This document shows, one piece after another, positions 12,375 to 24,244 of a DNA stretch of 64,000 bases (position 1 is the first letter of the stretch; the number at the start of each line of letters is the position of its first letter). Below the pieces are notes generated by a model that searched no databases, was not told the DNA's origin, and was given only the letters and a program-made list of their open reading frames with translations. The stretch is from assembly GCA_021234155.1 (NCBI GenBank), contig JAJEKV010000073.1:2764001-2828000 (forward strand), given 5' to 3'. The stretch is from Isoetes taiwanensis (taxonomy: Eukaryota; Streptophyta; Lycopodiopsida; Isoetales; Isoetaceae). Both the position numbers and the translations under genes were made by a program.

Positions 12375-12749
12375 TTGGCTTGCAGACCTAAGAATTGGCC
12401 AAAAATAGAAGATAGGTTTATCGAAATAGCAGATACGCTGGATAGGTTCAATGCCATCGATGAAAATTTGAAGGTCGGAGGTGCAGAAGTGGGTCAAAAA
12501 GTTTCAGCTCGTATGACCAGCACGGAGGTAAGGTGGAAGAATTATTTCAAGTGCCCACTCCATGATAAGATAGTTGAGGAAGCTAGAGCTGCTACCTTTG
12601 GAGCTCCTGTGGGCAAGAACTTAGAAATATATAGCGGAATCCATAGACAGCTTAAAACATTACATCCTTTTGTTTGTGTGCATATTCATAGAGGGGTGAC
12701 TTCAGGCATCGAGAGGCGTTTAAGAGTTATACTTCATTTTGGGCCATAG
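12375..12749 (+). CDS. Unrecognised ORF or exon, 124 codons
   Basis: A frame of 124 codons. Its first ~90 residues have a balanced, protein-like composition (ALDRF-like helix, then VRWKNYFKCPLHDKIVEEAR), whereas the last 30 look like chance read-through. A pyrimidine-poor CTTGCAG at 12379-12385 could serve as a splice acceptor. I cannot assign a family. It may be an exon of a decayed gene or a fragment carried by a transposon; no neighbouring exons are apparent. Confidence 0.25.
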   Translation: MACRPKNWPKIEDRFIEIADTLDRFNAIDENLKVGGAEVGQKVSARMTSTEVRWKNYFKCPLHDKIVEEARAATFGAPVGKNLEIYSGIHRQLKTLHPFVCVHIHRGVTSGIERRLRVILHFGP

Positions 12750-14432
12750 ATAGTAATCCTCGTTGTGGAATACGTCCTCGCATGTTGAGGTTTATAGTAG
12801 AGAAAGATTAGTGAGATACTATAAGGTTTGAAGCAAATGTATGCAGGGGTATTAATTCATACATGTATTGTTCAATTTGCATGGAGATGTGGACCTCTTG
12901 TTACAGCTGTGTCACCCCTCGTATACCCAAACAAAAGGGGGTTTTAGGGGGAACTTTATCAAAAGTGTAGGATGTAATGGTCTATATTGTAAACAAATTT
13001 GACCCCTTTGGGATTTTGGGAGCATGGAGTACATATTAGTTAATATTTTGAATATTACACAACTCAGGCAGCATGCCTCATGTCACACTAATAGGGATGT
13101 TAGGGGAGTAAGGAGCAATATTTTTTGTTGTGCTTTTTTTTTTTTTTTTGCCCCCTTCGGGGTTTTAGAGAAGGTATTGCAAATGTTAGAAACAAGAATA
13201 GTAGTTTAGAATTGAATTGAGAGGACTAAATCAAAACAAGAGAAAAATGTCAATATAATAGGAAGAAAATAGTGATTTCTCAATATGAGCAATATATAAA
13301 TACAATATTCAAAGACTTTCAAAATAGTAATAGATGGTACATGCAAAACACATCAGCATGTAGGTGCAGCTTTAATCCCATAGATGGGGCTTCTTTCATG
13401 TGGACTTTGAAACCACAAATCTATGCATTTATAAAAGAATCATATCCTGACAATGTTTTAGAAAAAAAAAGGGGGAAAAAGAGGTTATTTCCATAGTCCC
13501 AATGGAACGTTGCTTTCGAGCAAGCCAACTTATACCAGCTATAAGTAGGAAAGCAAATTGGAAGATTGTTCTCCAACATGCCATTTATACTAATAAATAG
13601 ACCTGTTAAGATCAAATTGACGATTAGGACTATGAAGATATTACTTTGGTTCATCAAATATAAGACAGATGGAACAAAGAACAATCTTAATTTTTAGATG
13701 CTTTAGAATTATAAGTAAGACACGTGTATGCGAGAAAATGAACTGATCAAAGAGTCATTATTGTTTCTTCTCTGATTCTTCTTCAAGGTGATATTCTTTG
13801 TGCTCCAAAAATACAAATAACAAGTCCAATAAAAGAGAAACAATGCAATATTTGTGCAATATATTCTAAGATACGAAAATACAAAGAATGTTAAAATACG
13901 AAAGTATAGAGAAGATGCTAATGGCTTGACAATTCATGCACAATCAGATTTAATGGAGGATAGTTCCTTCACATGATCATCTGGCATCTTGCACTGCACT
14001 TCAAAATGAGGCCCCATATCTACAAGGATAACAATAAACATAGCAAAGAATATAAGACAAAAAAAAAAAAAATGAAATGCATGTACTAAAGAATATAATA
14101 ATTGAATATAATAGAATTGTTTCTCTTCATCCACAGGAACTAAAGAGGCCTATGGACCCAAACAAAGAACACATCATATCTGTTACTGTCCATGATTAAA
14201 AAACTTCCGCCCCAAAGGGTTTTCGAGGGAAAAAACTTAGCAGCAATAGGCTTGTTGATGAACTGTAAATTTTTGTATATTCTAAAATAGTAATGAAAGA
14301 CATGGCTGATATTCATTACCTCCAGGATGTATAATGCTAGTTACCCCCCTCCCCCCCAAACAAAAAAAAAAAAAAAAAAAAAGTCGTCTCCAACATCACA
14401 TGTATCGGTTGGCCCAAGTGTAACCAACTTGA
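12750..14432. other. Intergenic with one LINE-derived fragment
   Basis: AT-rich and mostly featureless. At 14205-14262 the phrase CCGCCCCAAAGGGTTTTCGA matches the sub-terminal part of the LINE end at 21790-21830 (same minus orientation), so it is a small scar of that family. Long homopolymers occur at 13134-13149 (T) and 14357-14382 (A). The C-run plus A-run near 14345-14380 makes a low-complexity ORF that is not a gene. Confidence 0.4.
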
Positions 14433-14564
<132 letters not shown>

Positions 14565-14582
14565 ACTGGAGTTGCATTGACT

Positions 14583-15115
14583 GATGCAAGGATCTAAAAG
14601 CTAGATAGAGAGAGGGGGTTGCATAGGTAGCAAAGATTCAAGGAGCTAATAGGTTCTAGAAGGGTCAATTAAATCACAATATGGTATTAAAACATAAACA
14701 ATGCTCGCCCCTTGACCGGTTGATACGGGAAGGTTTGGGGAATTCAACTCTTGGAGGAGGGGGGTGTGGAGACTCAATTCCTGCACTCATGTTTTTCTTA
14801 CCTTGGTTACATGAATATAATCTGGGCTCTCAAGTATTGTCACTTGCAATATCCTATGGCTGAGATTGCATGAGCTCAAACTTGTCCACATCATCAGACA
14901 TTGATCAATCTCAACTTTCCACAAGCTTTTAAAATATTTCATTTGTATTTCTTGAAGATTCCATCCTCACCTTAAAGAAGTTCTCATAGTATCGAGAATT
15001 GCGCACTCGCCTCTAGAGTTGGACCCTCTCGACTCCTCATGCCAACCATTGAGGGCAAGCATTAATTATAATATGTATTACTTCTTTAATATCCTTGGGC
15101 CAATCCAATTGCCAA
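14583..15115. other. Intergenic, no supported gene
   Basis: Nothing recognisable; it leads into the tandem array that starts near 15116. Confidence 0.3.
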
Positions 15116-15579
15116 GAATAAGCACCTTAAGCTTAAAGTGGAAAGATAGTAATTTTTATTAGATGTTTTAGAATGCCGCGTAGGTCAGCTAATGAATTTT
15201 GAGTGGTCCACTAGTATAAATAATAGTATAAATAAGCACCTCAACCTAAAGTAGGAATTGCTAAAAGTAGTAATTTTTGCTAGATGTTTTAGAATGTTGT
15301 GGAGGTTAGCCAATGTCATTTATTGATCAAATAGCATGAATAAGCATCTCAAACCTATAATAGAGATTTCCTAAAAATAGTAACTTTGTTCAATATTCTA
15401 TGATAATGATATCTTATAAGTTAGTTAATAGGCATTAACTGATCAATAGCTTGAATAAGAAGCTCAGCCCCAAATTAGAAAGCCAAAAGTAGAAGTTGCT
15501 AGAAATGTTAATGTTTACTAGATGCCTTAAAATGTCAGGGACATTAGCTAATGAGCTTTGGCTAGTCAACTAGTATGCG
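15116..15579. repeat. Diverged ~110-bp tandem repeat array, left part
   Basis: About four imperfect units. Each begins with AATAAGCACCTCAA-like sequence, passes through GCTAAAAGTAGTAATTTTT and TAGATGTTTTAGAATG, and ends with GGTCAACTAGTATG-like sequence. The units are strongly diverged, so the array is old. Similar units resume at 17023, which shows that the 25S rRNA fragment between them was inserted into, or formed a junction within, this array. Confidence 0.7.
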
Positions 15580-17022
15580 GAAATGACTTTAAAGAGGGAT
15601 TTAAAAAGTGCTTGAAATTGCTGGGAGGGAAGCAAATGGAGGTTGCTGGTGTGCTCCGGTTGGGTGTGGAAGAGTCTTGGCTGGCCTGCCCAGTCAACTC
15701 GGGGTGCCGGCCAACGTTGGCGCCGTCTGCAGGATAAAGAGACCATGTCGACTCGACAATGCTGTAGGTGGGGCTTGGGCCTGGGGTGCATGCCACATTG
15801 GCGGGCTACCATGCATGTGTGCTCTCCAGATGTTGGCTTGTGGGGCTTCCGTCTTGAAACACGAACCAAGGAGTCTAACATGCATGCGAGTTGGTGGGTT
15901 CAAACCCCATCTTAGCAAAAGAAAACTGATGCGTGGGAGCCCCTATTGTCGGGTGCACCATGCGCCGAACATGATCTTCTATGAAAGGTTTGAGTGTGAG
16001 AATGCCTGTTGGGACCCGAAAGATGGTGAACTATGCCCGAGCAGGTCGAAACCAAAGGAAACTCTAGTGGAGGCTCATAGCAATACTGACGTGCAAGTTG
16101 TTCGTTGGGTATAGGAGCGAAAGACTAATCGAACCATCTACTAGCTGGTTCCCTCCGAAGTTTTCCACAAGATAGTTGAGCTCATTGAAAGTTTTATCGG
16201 GTAAAGCGAATGATTAGAGGCATCGGGGGAGAAACTCCCTCGACCTATTCTCAAACTTTAAATAGGTAAGGCAATCCCAACCATGGAATTGCAGCTCTAA
16301 GTGGGCCATTTTTAGTAAGCCGAACTGGCGATGCGGGATGAACCGAAAGTTGGGTTATGGTGTCTAAGTGCATGCTAACTTGGATCCCATAAAGGGTGTT
16401 GTTAAGACAGCATGACAATGGTCATGGAAGTCAAAATATGCTAAGGAGTGTGTAACGACTCACCTGCCGAATCAAGTAGCCCCGAAAGTGAATGGCACTG
16501 AAGCATGCTGCCTATACCCAGCAGTGTGAGGTCTCGATGAGTAGGAGGGCATGGGTGTCGTGGAATAGCTCCGGGCAAGAGCTCGAGTGGAATGGCACCC
16601 AATGCAGATCTTGCTGGTAGTAGCAAGTATTCAAATGAGAACTTTGAAGACTGAAGAGGAGAAAGGTTCCATGTGAACAGCAATTGGACATGGGTTAGTC
16701 GATTCTAAGAGATGGGGCAATCCTATGTGAATGGCGCAATTTGCATCGTCGATGTGAAAGGGAATTGGGTCAATAGTCCTGAACCGAGACGTGGTTGTGG
16801 ACGGTAATGTTTCCAAATTCGGAGACCTTGGTGGGGGCCCCAGGAAGGGTTCTCTTTTCTTTTCAATGGTCCGATGACCCTGAAATCGGTTTGCCCTGGA
16901 GATAGGGCCTTGTGGCCGGCAAAGCACCGCACGTCTTGCAGTGTCCGCTGCGCCCTCGAGGGCCCATGAAAATCTGGAGGAGCGATTGCTGAGCACGCCT
17001 GGTCGTACTCATAACCACGTAG
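15580..17022 (+). pseudogene. 25S rRNA gene fragment (nuclear rDNA pseudogene)
   Basis: About 1.44 kb follows the 5' half of plant 25S rRNA in order. It begins GAAATGACTTTAAAGAG and CTTGAAATTG, then CGTCTTGAAACACG and AACCAAGGAGTCTAACATG, then GAAAGATGGTGAACTATGCC, ACTGACGTGCAAG, GCGAAAGACTAATCGAACC and AGCTGGTTCCCTCCGAAG, then GCACCGCACGTC, and it ends near GGTCGTACTCATAACC. Many differences from the conserved rRNA core are C-to-T or G-to-A, as expected for a silenced, methylated copy. No 18S, ITS or 5.8S sequence is present. ORFs drawn through it (for example 15608-16114) are artefacts. Confidence 0.93.
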
Positions 17023-17300
17023 CATAAATAAGCACCTCAAATGTAGAATAAGAAACTGCTAAAACATTAGCTTTTAGTGAATGTTCTAGATGACTAGTTT
17101 GCCAAAGACATTTTGAAACATCACTGGTATTTGCACTATAGAAATGCCATAATGCTAATATAAGACACCTTGTCAATCAATTGTCCCCCTTTTGCACCAC
17201 TTATAAAAAGTTGCTAAAAAATAATAATTTTTATGAAATGTTCTAGAATGTTAGAATGTCATGGAGCTTTGGCTGGTCAACTAGCATGAGGAAATAGTTA
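17023..17300. repeat. Diverged ~110-bp tandem repeat array, right part
   Basis: Two further units of the array resume directly after the rRNA fragment. They again start with AAATAAGCACCTCAAA and end with GGTCAACTAGCATG. Confidence 0.65.
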
Positions 17301-17342
17301 GGGGCATAGGCTATAGTAATTCTCAAAACTTCTAGGCATTTC

Positions 17343-17416
17343 GGAGTTTACCTTAATTAAAGAATAGAATAGAAGAGAATAAATTTTTTATCGTCCATGG
17401 AGTTTTCCTTGATTAA
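17343..17416 (-). mobile_element. 38-bp LINE 3'-end insertion with 18-bp target duplication
   Basis: The segment 17361-17398 reads, on the reverse strand, as the LINE terminus ATGGACGATAAAAAA plus a TATTC-type tail. It is flanked by GGAGTTTACCTTAATTAA (17343-17360) and GGAGTTTTCCTTGATTAA (17399-17416), identical at 16 of 18 positions. This is an extremely 5'-truncated insertion that delivered little more than its microsatellite. Confidence 0.65.
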
Positions 17417-17567
17417 AACTGTCGTGTAAAATTGAACAGGAAAAAAAGTCCCCGGCTATTTCTTGTGGATCGAACCTTTTTAGTTCGAACCTGATTTCTG
17501 TGTTTTCCTTGGACTTTGTTGCACACTGTTACATGACGCTTAGGTTATAAGTCTGTCCCCGACAGGA

Positions 17568-20500
17568 ATGGGACGAACGGTTGTGGGCGATGAAGCCCAG
17601 ATAGAGGATGCTCTTGAGAAAATGACAGCTCTGGACGTGCCTTTACAGATTGGTTTACTCATTGGTAAACTAGGAGGCTTAACTTTGGAGAGAGACCTGA
17701 TTTACGGACTTGTGCCTACCCCAACCAAGGATGGTGAAGAGCCTGCGAGTTTGGCAATCCAATCAGTTCAATTTGACAAGAAAAAGGGCAAGAAGAATAA
17801 GTCTGATGGAGATGTATGCTTGAAGATTGATGTAGACTGGGTTGCCGAGCATGCATGCCAGGTATTTATTTTTAAGTATGAAATTTGTCTATTCACAAGG
17901 TTAACGATTTTTCATTGCAATTCAGGTCTCGAGAATGCTTTTGGGGGGGATGCAGGTGGTAGGAATCTATGTTTTTGTGGCTGAAACAGTATTTAAGCAG
18001 TCCACGACAGTTGTATGGCAGGTAAATTTTACATTTTTGGATTTGTGACTTGATTATTCTGTGCAGTTGCGAGGGTAAGGGTTGGTCATTGACCATGATG
18101 AAATTGCAGGATTCAAGTAATACATGAAAACTTAGAACACATTAACTTTACTTTTGTCAGTTGCTTCGTTCAAGAATTAGTGATATATTAAAATTAGCAT
18201 CCAATGTCATGTTGTAGCACACACTTAAGTAGCAGATTGTCTGGGTCTATGATTTTTCCTTGCAAAATTTCATTCCACATAATTGATTTCTTAAATTCCC
18301 ATCCAAGGTAAATAATTTTTTAAGTTTAATTTTTCTCAACATTTTAGGCAATCAAAGCAGTTGCAATTTCAGCCCCAATTATCGCCGCAGATGGAAATCC
18401 TGTCCATGAACGGCTTGTACTGCACATTTTGGCTAGCCCAAGAAGGTATCTCCATGCTTTTAACATTCTGTTGCCATCTTTATGCTTCAGCGTCTGTAAG
18501 GAGCCTATCAGTGTTGAAAACTTTCATCCAATCGACTTGTCAAATAGTTTAATCATTTTATTATATATATGTCCTTGTATAGATGATTATTAAAGAAAGG
18601 ATCAAAGTACATATATGTAGTTAAGCTATGCAGGGCCATTTTCTGGATTGTTTTAAATTGTTGTCTGCACTGTGCAGAGTGTCTTGTCGAAGGTTCTCCC
18701 TGGAAAGTACACAATCTTTGTCAATGGCCCCATGCGAATGGAAACTAGCTGAGATTATGGCAAACTTACACTGCTTGACATGTGCATACAGTTTTGACAT
18801 GAAGTAAGTGCTGGGGTTCGTAGGATGAAGGCATGTATGTAAATTTGCTTGGGGCTGTAGGGCAGAAAATCAAACAGCCAGGCAATTTAGGACTGAAGAA
18901 AGAGATGTCAGCTTATGTTTCTAGGCGATTCTTGTGTGCTTTCACCTGATGACATATGCTACTTATTTATGGTGTTATGGTTTATTTAGTGTGCCAATTT
19001 GGCAGGATGGAAGCTCCACATTTAAAGATGACCTCTTATCTGCACTTCATGGGGAAATGAAGAAACTGGAGCATGCACGAGCACTTATAAATGGTTCTTT
19101 GGTATGTCTCGTTTGATTATCTATTGCATAGAAGGGTATGCAGGATCATTTAAGAATGCCGCTCAGCAGGAAATGTCTAGTCTAAAAGCTGGAGCATGTA
19201 AAAAATACATAGATTAGCTCGAAAACTATCAACCACTATAAGCCATAGCATCTGAGTTTATTCTGTACCACTTATAACCATCATGGCACAAACCAAATGT
19301 CACATCTTGCATTGTTCTCATGCTTCTCATGCCCATGAACATGGCGCTTCTGATAGTCCAAGCAGCATGAATTGAGTTTCATCAGGTCTTCGACTCTTCT
19401 GTCTGGCGCATGATGGACTCTAGTGGGAACTAAGTTATTATTCAACTGAGTGAGCACTTATGTTGGAGCTTTAGAGTGGCTTGTAATTGGAAATGGACAT
19501 GGTGGGTATGGCTGTCTCTTTGAAACTTCAAGCTGAGTGAGATATGTGCAGAAAAAGATAAGCTTTGAAAACTGAGAAAGATGAGCTTTAGGCTAGGCAT
19601 AGCTGGCATTGCAAATGGTGGAATAGTCTGTGAGGACATGCAGAAAGAAACAGATGACAACAAAAAAGTATGATTGATACAGCTTCACTAACAAGGGTCA
19701 TAGTGTGCAGCTAACCGTCCCTCGGACTCTATTGAATGGAATCCATGTTTTTGATTGGTTTAAAATGACTAATACCATCATATGGCCATTGAAGCGCTGT
19801 AAAACCTAATCAGTTTAGATGCTCATATATGTTCACAGGTGTAAATAACAACATCCTTGTTGGAGAATTCCTTGCATGAATATTCTATCAAATGAAGTCA
19901 GTATGAGGCAAGCGGCCCTTCATCTAGGAGTCATGAATTTTTTTAGCTGAAGAATATCATCTTGTCCTTTTGCTAGCAAAGAGTTTCCACTGTTTTATGT
20001 TGCAAGCTACACATGTCCTTTTATGAACAATATTTTGCAGGTTCTTGAAGGAGCTGTGCTTGGGCCTGGTAATTTAGTGAACACAAATACGTCTCATAAT
20101 GTCCAGTTACTTCTTCCTTTTTGCGCCAACCAAGAAAGTGGTAATACATTTATTTTCCCAATTCTGTGCTGCTGCTTTATTCTCTCCTTTATGCATTTAG
20201 ATTTGGGATGGAAGTGGCAGTGGACTTGTATTGAACGTTTACAGATGGTTGCAAGGAAGGGCAGGTTTTTGGGAAATTGAAATTGGATGGATGTGTGCAT
20301 GCTCAGTCATATGCTCCCACCCGAGAGAGTGTACAATCTGCCATTGTTGACTTGAAGGTATAACGTGTTATTTGTTTTCAAGCGCCGGCATGCATACCAA
20401 TGTTTCCATGGTTTGTAAAATGGCCAGAAGGATATAATAACCAGCTTGCGATCAAGGATTGAACTTCTTTCTGAAGCAGTAGAGCAAGAGACAATAATGG

Positions 20501-21061
20501 CCCAGGACAGCAATTCCAGTGTGCAGAAACATCCACTTCTTCAGTTTTGCAGGTAACCCATTTAAATGTGCATTCCATAGATTTTGTTTTTACTATTTAA
20601 TTTTGCTCCATATACTGGAATAGCAATGGAAGCTCAGAATTCCAAATTATGCTTCCTCGCCGCATTCTTGTTCCGTGGTCCAGAGGAACTTTTATTGGTG
20701 ACTATCTTCTTTCTAGTGAGACAACAAAGGTTTGGCGTTTTCCTAAGTTGTTTTTTCTGTGATAAATGTGTAGAGCTGCTTTATTTTCTTAGCATTTATT
20801 AATTACATCATCCTGAAACAGGAAGCAGAGGATCGGTTGAAGGAACTTTTTGCAATGAACATATCAGGAGTATCTATTTTAGAGCCGGAGTTTTTTGAAA
20901 ATGTGGCAAAAACTAGTTTTGATGAACTTGATCCAAGTTCTAATATAGAAAGCAAACAGATTAACAGCAATGCGAAACTGAAATTTGATACTAGCAAGCT
21001 TGTGCTTATCGTCAGCATTATTTTTGCCATTTTCTTGGCTATTGTTATCAGGGGATTGTAA
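17568..21061 (+). CDS. ODR-4-like membrane protein (10 exons, 469 aa)
   Basis: This is a homologue of the ODR-4 family (PF14778), ER-anchored proteins known in animals for receptor trafficking; the plant role is not established. Exons: 17568-17861, 17926-18021, 18348-18445, 18678-18803, 18990-19101, 20041-20140, 20245-20357, 20428-20552, 20624-20729 and 20822-21061. All introns start GT and end AG, phases match throughout, and the joined frame is 470 codons including stop. Exon 1 gives VGDEAQIEDAL, then QIGLLIGKL and DLIYGLVPTP. Exon 2 begins VSRMLLGGMQVVGIYVF. Exon 9 has MLPRRILVPWSRGTFIGDYL. The last exon ends in a single hydrophobic helix (LVLIVSIIFAIFLAIVI), a C-terminal anchor. Intron 5 is the longest, at 939 bp. 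The start is the first ATG after an AT-rich leader and matches the family start. Confidence 0.9.
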
Positions 21062-21692
21062 TCTATATTTGCTTCAAGGGAACTGCTAGTATTTTTGTAA
21101 CTTTTTTGCAATGGCAACCCAAATAGCCCTACAAATTGAGATTTGAACCCAAGGATGCTTAACCCATTTATGGGTATGTTTTTACAAAGGTGGTGCTAAC
21201 GCACTATAAGGCGTAGTCCTCTTGTAGGCTTCACAACTATTAGTTAGCTAAATTGCTTCATAGGTGGTACATGAAACTAGTCCTTTAAAAATCTCGCTTA
21301 AGGCAACTCGTCTCCCACACATCATCATCCTAGACATCATCTCAGTTGGGATATTCTATGGTTGATGCCAAATCTCATGGTTGTGCCAAATACCATCTGG
21401 AACTAACTCCTAATTTGGTCCAATGGTCAATTCATGCTTGATGTTGGTATTGACAACATGCCATTTTGCCAAATCTCTAGCTAATTGCTAATCTATGTCA
21501 ATAACCAATTTCATACTTGATGTTTCTATTGTACCAATATGCCATTTTGCCTAGTGAGCTTTTTGAGTGAATGGTCGAACATGGAAAAATGGTCCTTTGA
21601 ACGGTTTCCTTGATCGGACCTACTCATTGTGTATGATTGAAGCGTTTGATAAAAAATTTTAAAACATCATCTCTAGTTGATCGAATTTTGGT
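21062..21692. other. Intergenic, probable 3' UTR of the ODR-4-like gene then unknown DNA
   Basis: The first ~100 bp is probably 3' UTR. The rest contains an imperfect internal repetition (TTGATGTTGGTATTGAC and TTGATGTTTCTATTGTAC, each followed by ATGCCATTTTGCC) but no gene. Confidence 0.35.
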
Positions 21693-22892
21693 GTGGGAAG
21701 GAAGGAAGGAAGGTACTTTTATCGTCCACGGAGACCAATCGGTCTATGGGACCCAATACAAAAACGCAGCAAGCGGATTACTGCCCGGATTAAAAAACCC
21801 CCGCCCCGAAGGGTTTTCGAGGGAAAAACCGTGGCGACAATCACCTGCCGACAAACTATCCTAACATATAAAATGCGTAAACACCCAAATATATCTGATC
21901 ATGCACCGCACCAGTAGTGCCTAATCACGGGCTGACCCGGTGGGGGCAAAGGTGACCTCAAGCAGTCCAAGACCTCATGAATGTACGACCCCGTGGCACG
22001 CATCGACGGTGTGTTCATCGCAAATGCAAGGGCAAGTCCGGCCGCATACTAAGGGGAGTGATCCGCCCGGACCGACCCAACGCCGGGCAACTCTGGAAAG
22101 TGTGAGACTCATCCTCAATGGCACCCGTTTGACAAAGACCGACAGATTTCGCCCCGGCGGGCTCCCCAATCCACCGCCCGCCTCGGCGCGAAGATGGTGG
22201 GCATCCGCGCGAATGGAGGCAATGAGTCCGCGCTTTTGGGGGTACCGGGAACGCAGTAGAGCCGTGGGCCCCGCTAACACGGGGTTGATGTGCTCCTTGT
22301 AATGGGCCATTTTGACCCGCTCTAGAGAGCCGGGGTCCCGAGCTTGCCAAGGAAACAAGCGCCTAGGTACTCCCCGCAGCCGCCACGATCACCGTGCCCA
22401 CCTGCGACGATCAGGTCCTCGCGACGCGTTCCATCTGGCGAACCATCGATCTCTCTTACCCCCCCGCGGGCCCTAAGCCGCCGCGGATGCATGGCCACGG
22501 TGTAAGCCAGTGCGGGGGCCGAGCATCACCCATAGTAACAACTTTCTAAAATAGGCGATGTGTCTATCAAGGGCCGCCATTGAAGCGGCAAGAATCGATT
22601 TTCACCGCAAGAATCCGATAGGGGATTTGAAGGTTTCACCCAAGTGCCGTGCCAAAAATGCCTTCGCTTTTGCTCCAAGTCATTCAGTCGCCAAAGAGAC
22701 GATCGGGCCCCAAACCTCGACCCGTCTGAAGGGACAATTTCGACCGGTGCGAGGAACAGATGTGATTTGATGGCCCCAATCATAGAGCTGCACGGTATTT
22801 GTTGTTTACGCATGGCATAAAGCGCTTTCCGGCCTGCTTTGTCACCCATAGCGGATAGATGCCTCCAATGAGCGAGAAGGGGAACTCCACCC

Positions 22893-23821
22893 CTAGGTAC
22901 TTGTAGGTGGGCGTGGCGTCCACGGCCATCCCCGATATGTGAGTGCGGGAGGCATGGGGTGACGTGAAGAGGATATGAGAACCACCCCGGTCTTGGCGGA
23001 TTGACGCGCATAAATCAGAAGCGACAAAATGTGTCTAGGGCATCCAGGTGAGACCGCATAGCTTCGGGGTGTGGGCCGCCGAGGCCAACATCGTCCCATA
23101 TAGATGGTGGCGGATGACACGGTGCAAAAGGCGTATGCCATCCCCCATGCTCGATAAGCGGTGCTCTAACCGACAATGTAGAGGCCAAAAGTGTTGGCGA
23201 GGGGGCAACCTGCCGGACCCGATACTCTTGGTGAATGCTTGGCCCGTCGGTGCATCCCGCCAAAACAACTCTCATACAACACGTATATGGCATTACGCAC
23301 GTGGCGGGGAGCCCCAGATTGACTTGATCCTAGCCCACGGCTTTTCAGGAGAACCGTATCAAAAGCCTTCGCGAAGTCCACAAAGCGAAATACAAGTCCT
23401 GCCGATGATTATTTTGTCTTCAATTAGTGCCCGCGATTGTAAAGATATGGTCAATCGTTTGAGTGGCGGGGTCTAAAAGCACGCTGTGTGAGGGCTCGCA
23501 CATCCGCCGCCCTCGCCCGGGGTCAATGGCTGCTTTCGAGAATGCCGATAACGGTTTGACAAATCTTGAACTGACCATGATCGTCCGGTAATTGGCGGAC
23601 AAAGGTGGGTCGCCCGCCTTGTGAATGGGAATAACCGCTTGTGGTCCATTGTCGGGGAGACCTTCCCCGCAATGCTCGTTGAAGCAGGGGGTAGTGAGGA
23701 CCGGCACAAGCGCCGCCTCGCCCATTTGAGTAACTTCGGCACGCATACCATCGAGGTCATTTGCCTTCCCATTAGCCGGCCGTTGCGGGCCCTCCTCAAC
23801 ATCCTCGCCCACGAGAACCAA
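22893..23821 (-). pseudogene. LINE reverse transcriptase, broken
   Basis: Across shifting frames the reverse strand shows NGKANDLDGM, AVIPIHKAGDP, YRTIMVSSRFVK, MDFAKAFDTV (first catalytic Asp), GCPLANTFGLYI (in place of GCPLSPTLFGLYID) and DDVGLGGPHPEAMRSHLDAL (the catalytic Asp pair of the FADD/YADD box; the preceding residues are disrupted). The thumb-like continuation lies at 22526-23011. Several frameshifts make it non-functional. Confidence 0.75.
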
Positions 23822-24165
23822 TGGGGGGCCATCCCGTGGGGGTATGGGCGCACGCTGCCCCTGGGCGGGTCATAGAGCCGCCGCAAAGCACCGCTCCCAC
23901 CGCCGGGTGTGATGTCCCCAGATGGGCTGGGCTGCCCTTGAAGCACTCAAGGCCAAAAGGTTCGAGGATGAGTGTCCAGCCAGGCGAACATCTCCCCCGA
24001 TGCGGCAAGGTACCGCGCCTTTGTGTCCTTCCGAAGGGCGCCATGCGTGTGGTGGCCTGCAAGCGGGTACCTGGATCCAGAATGTGACGGAGCTGCCGCT
24101 TGCGTTCTTTACACTCCGCATCAAACCATCGGTTACGCGGGAATGTTGCTGACCCTGAGCGGCGA

Positions 24166-24184
24166 CGCGGGGGGGGGGGGGGGG
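24166..24184. repeat. G homopolymer in the LINE
   Basis: An uninterrupted run of about 16 or more G after GCGACGC, inside the linker between endonuclease and reverse transcriptase. Length errors in assembly are likely here. Confidence 0.8.
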
Positions 24185-24244
24185 TGGTCTGCCAAAGCAC
24201 CTACCCGCTGCATCCCGTAATAGCGAAGTCAGCTGGTCTGTCCG

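Noticed and set aside
15566-17040. Several ORFs of 70-170 codons on both strands
   Set aside because: The DNA is a 25S rRNA fragment; the frames arise from its GC content.
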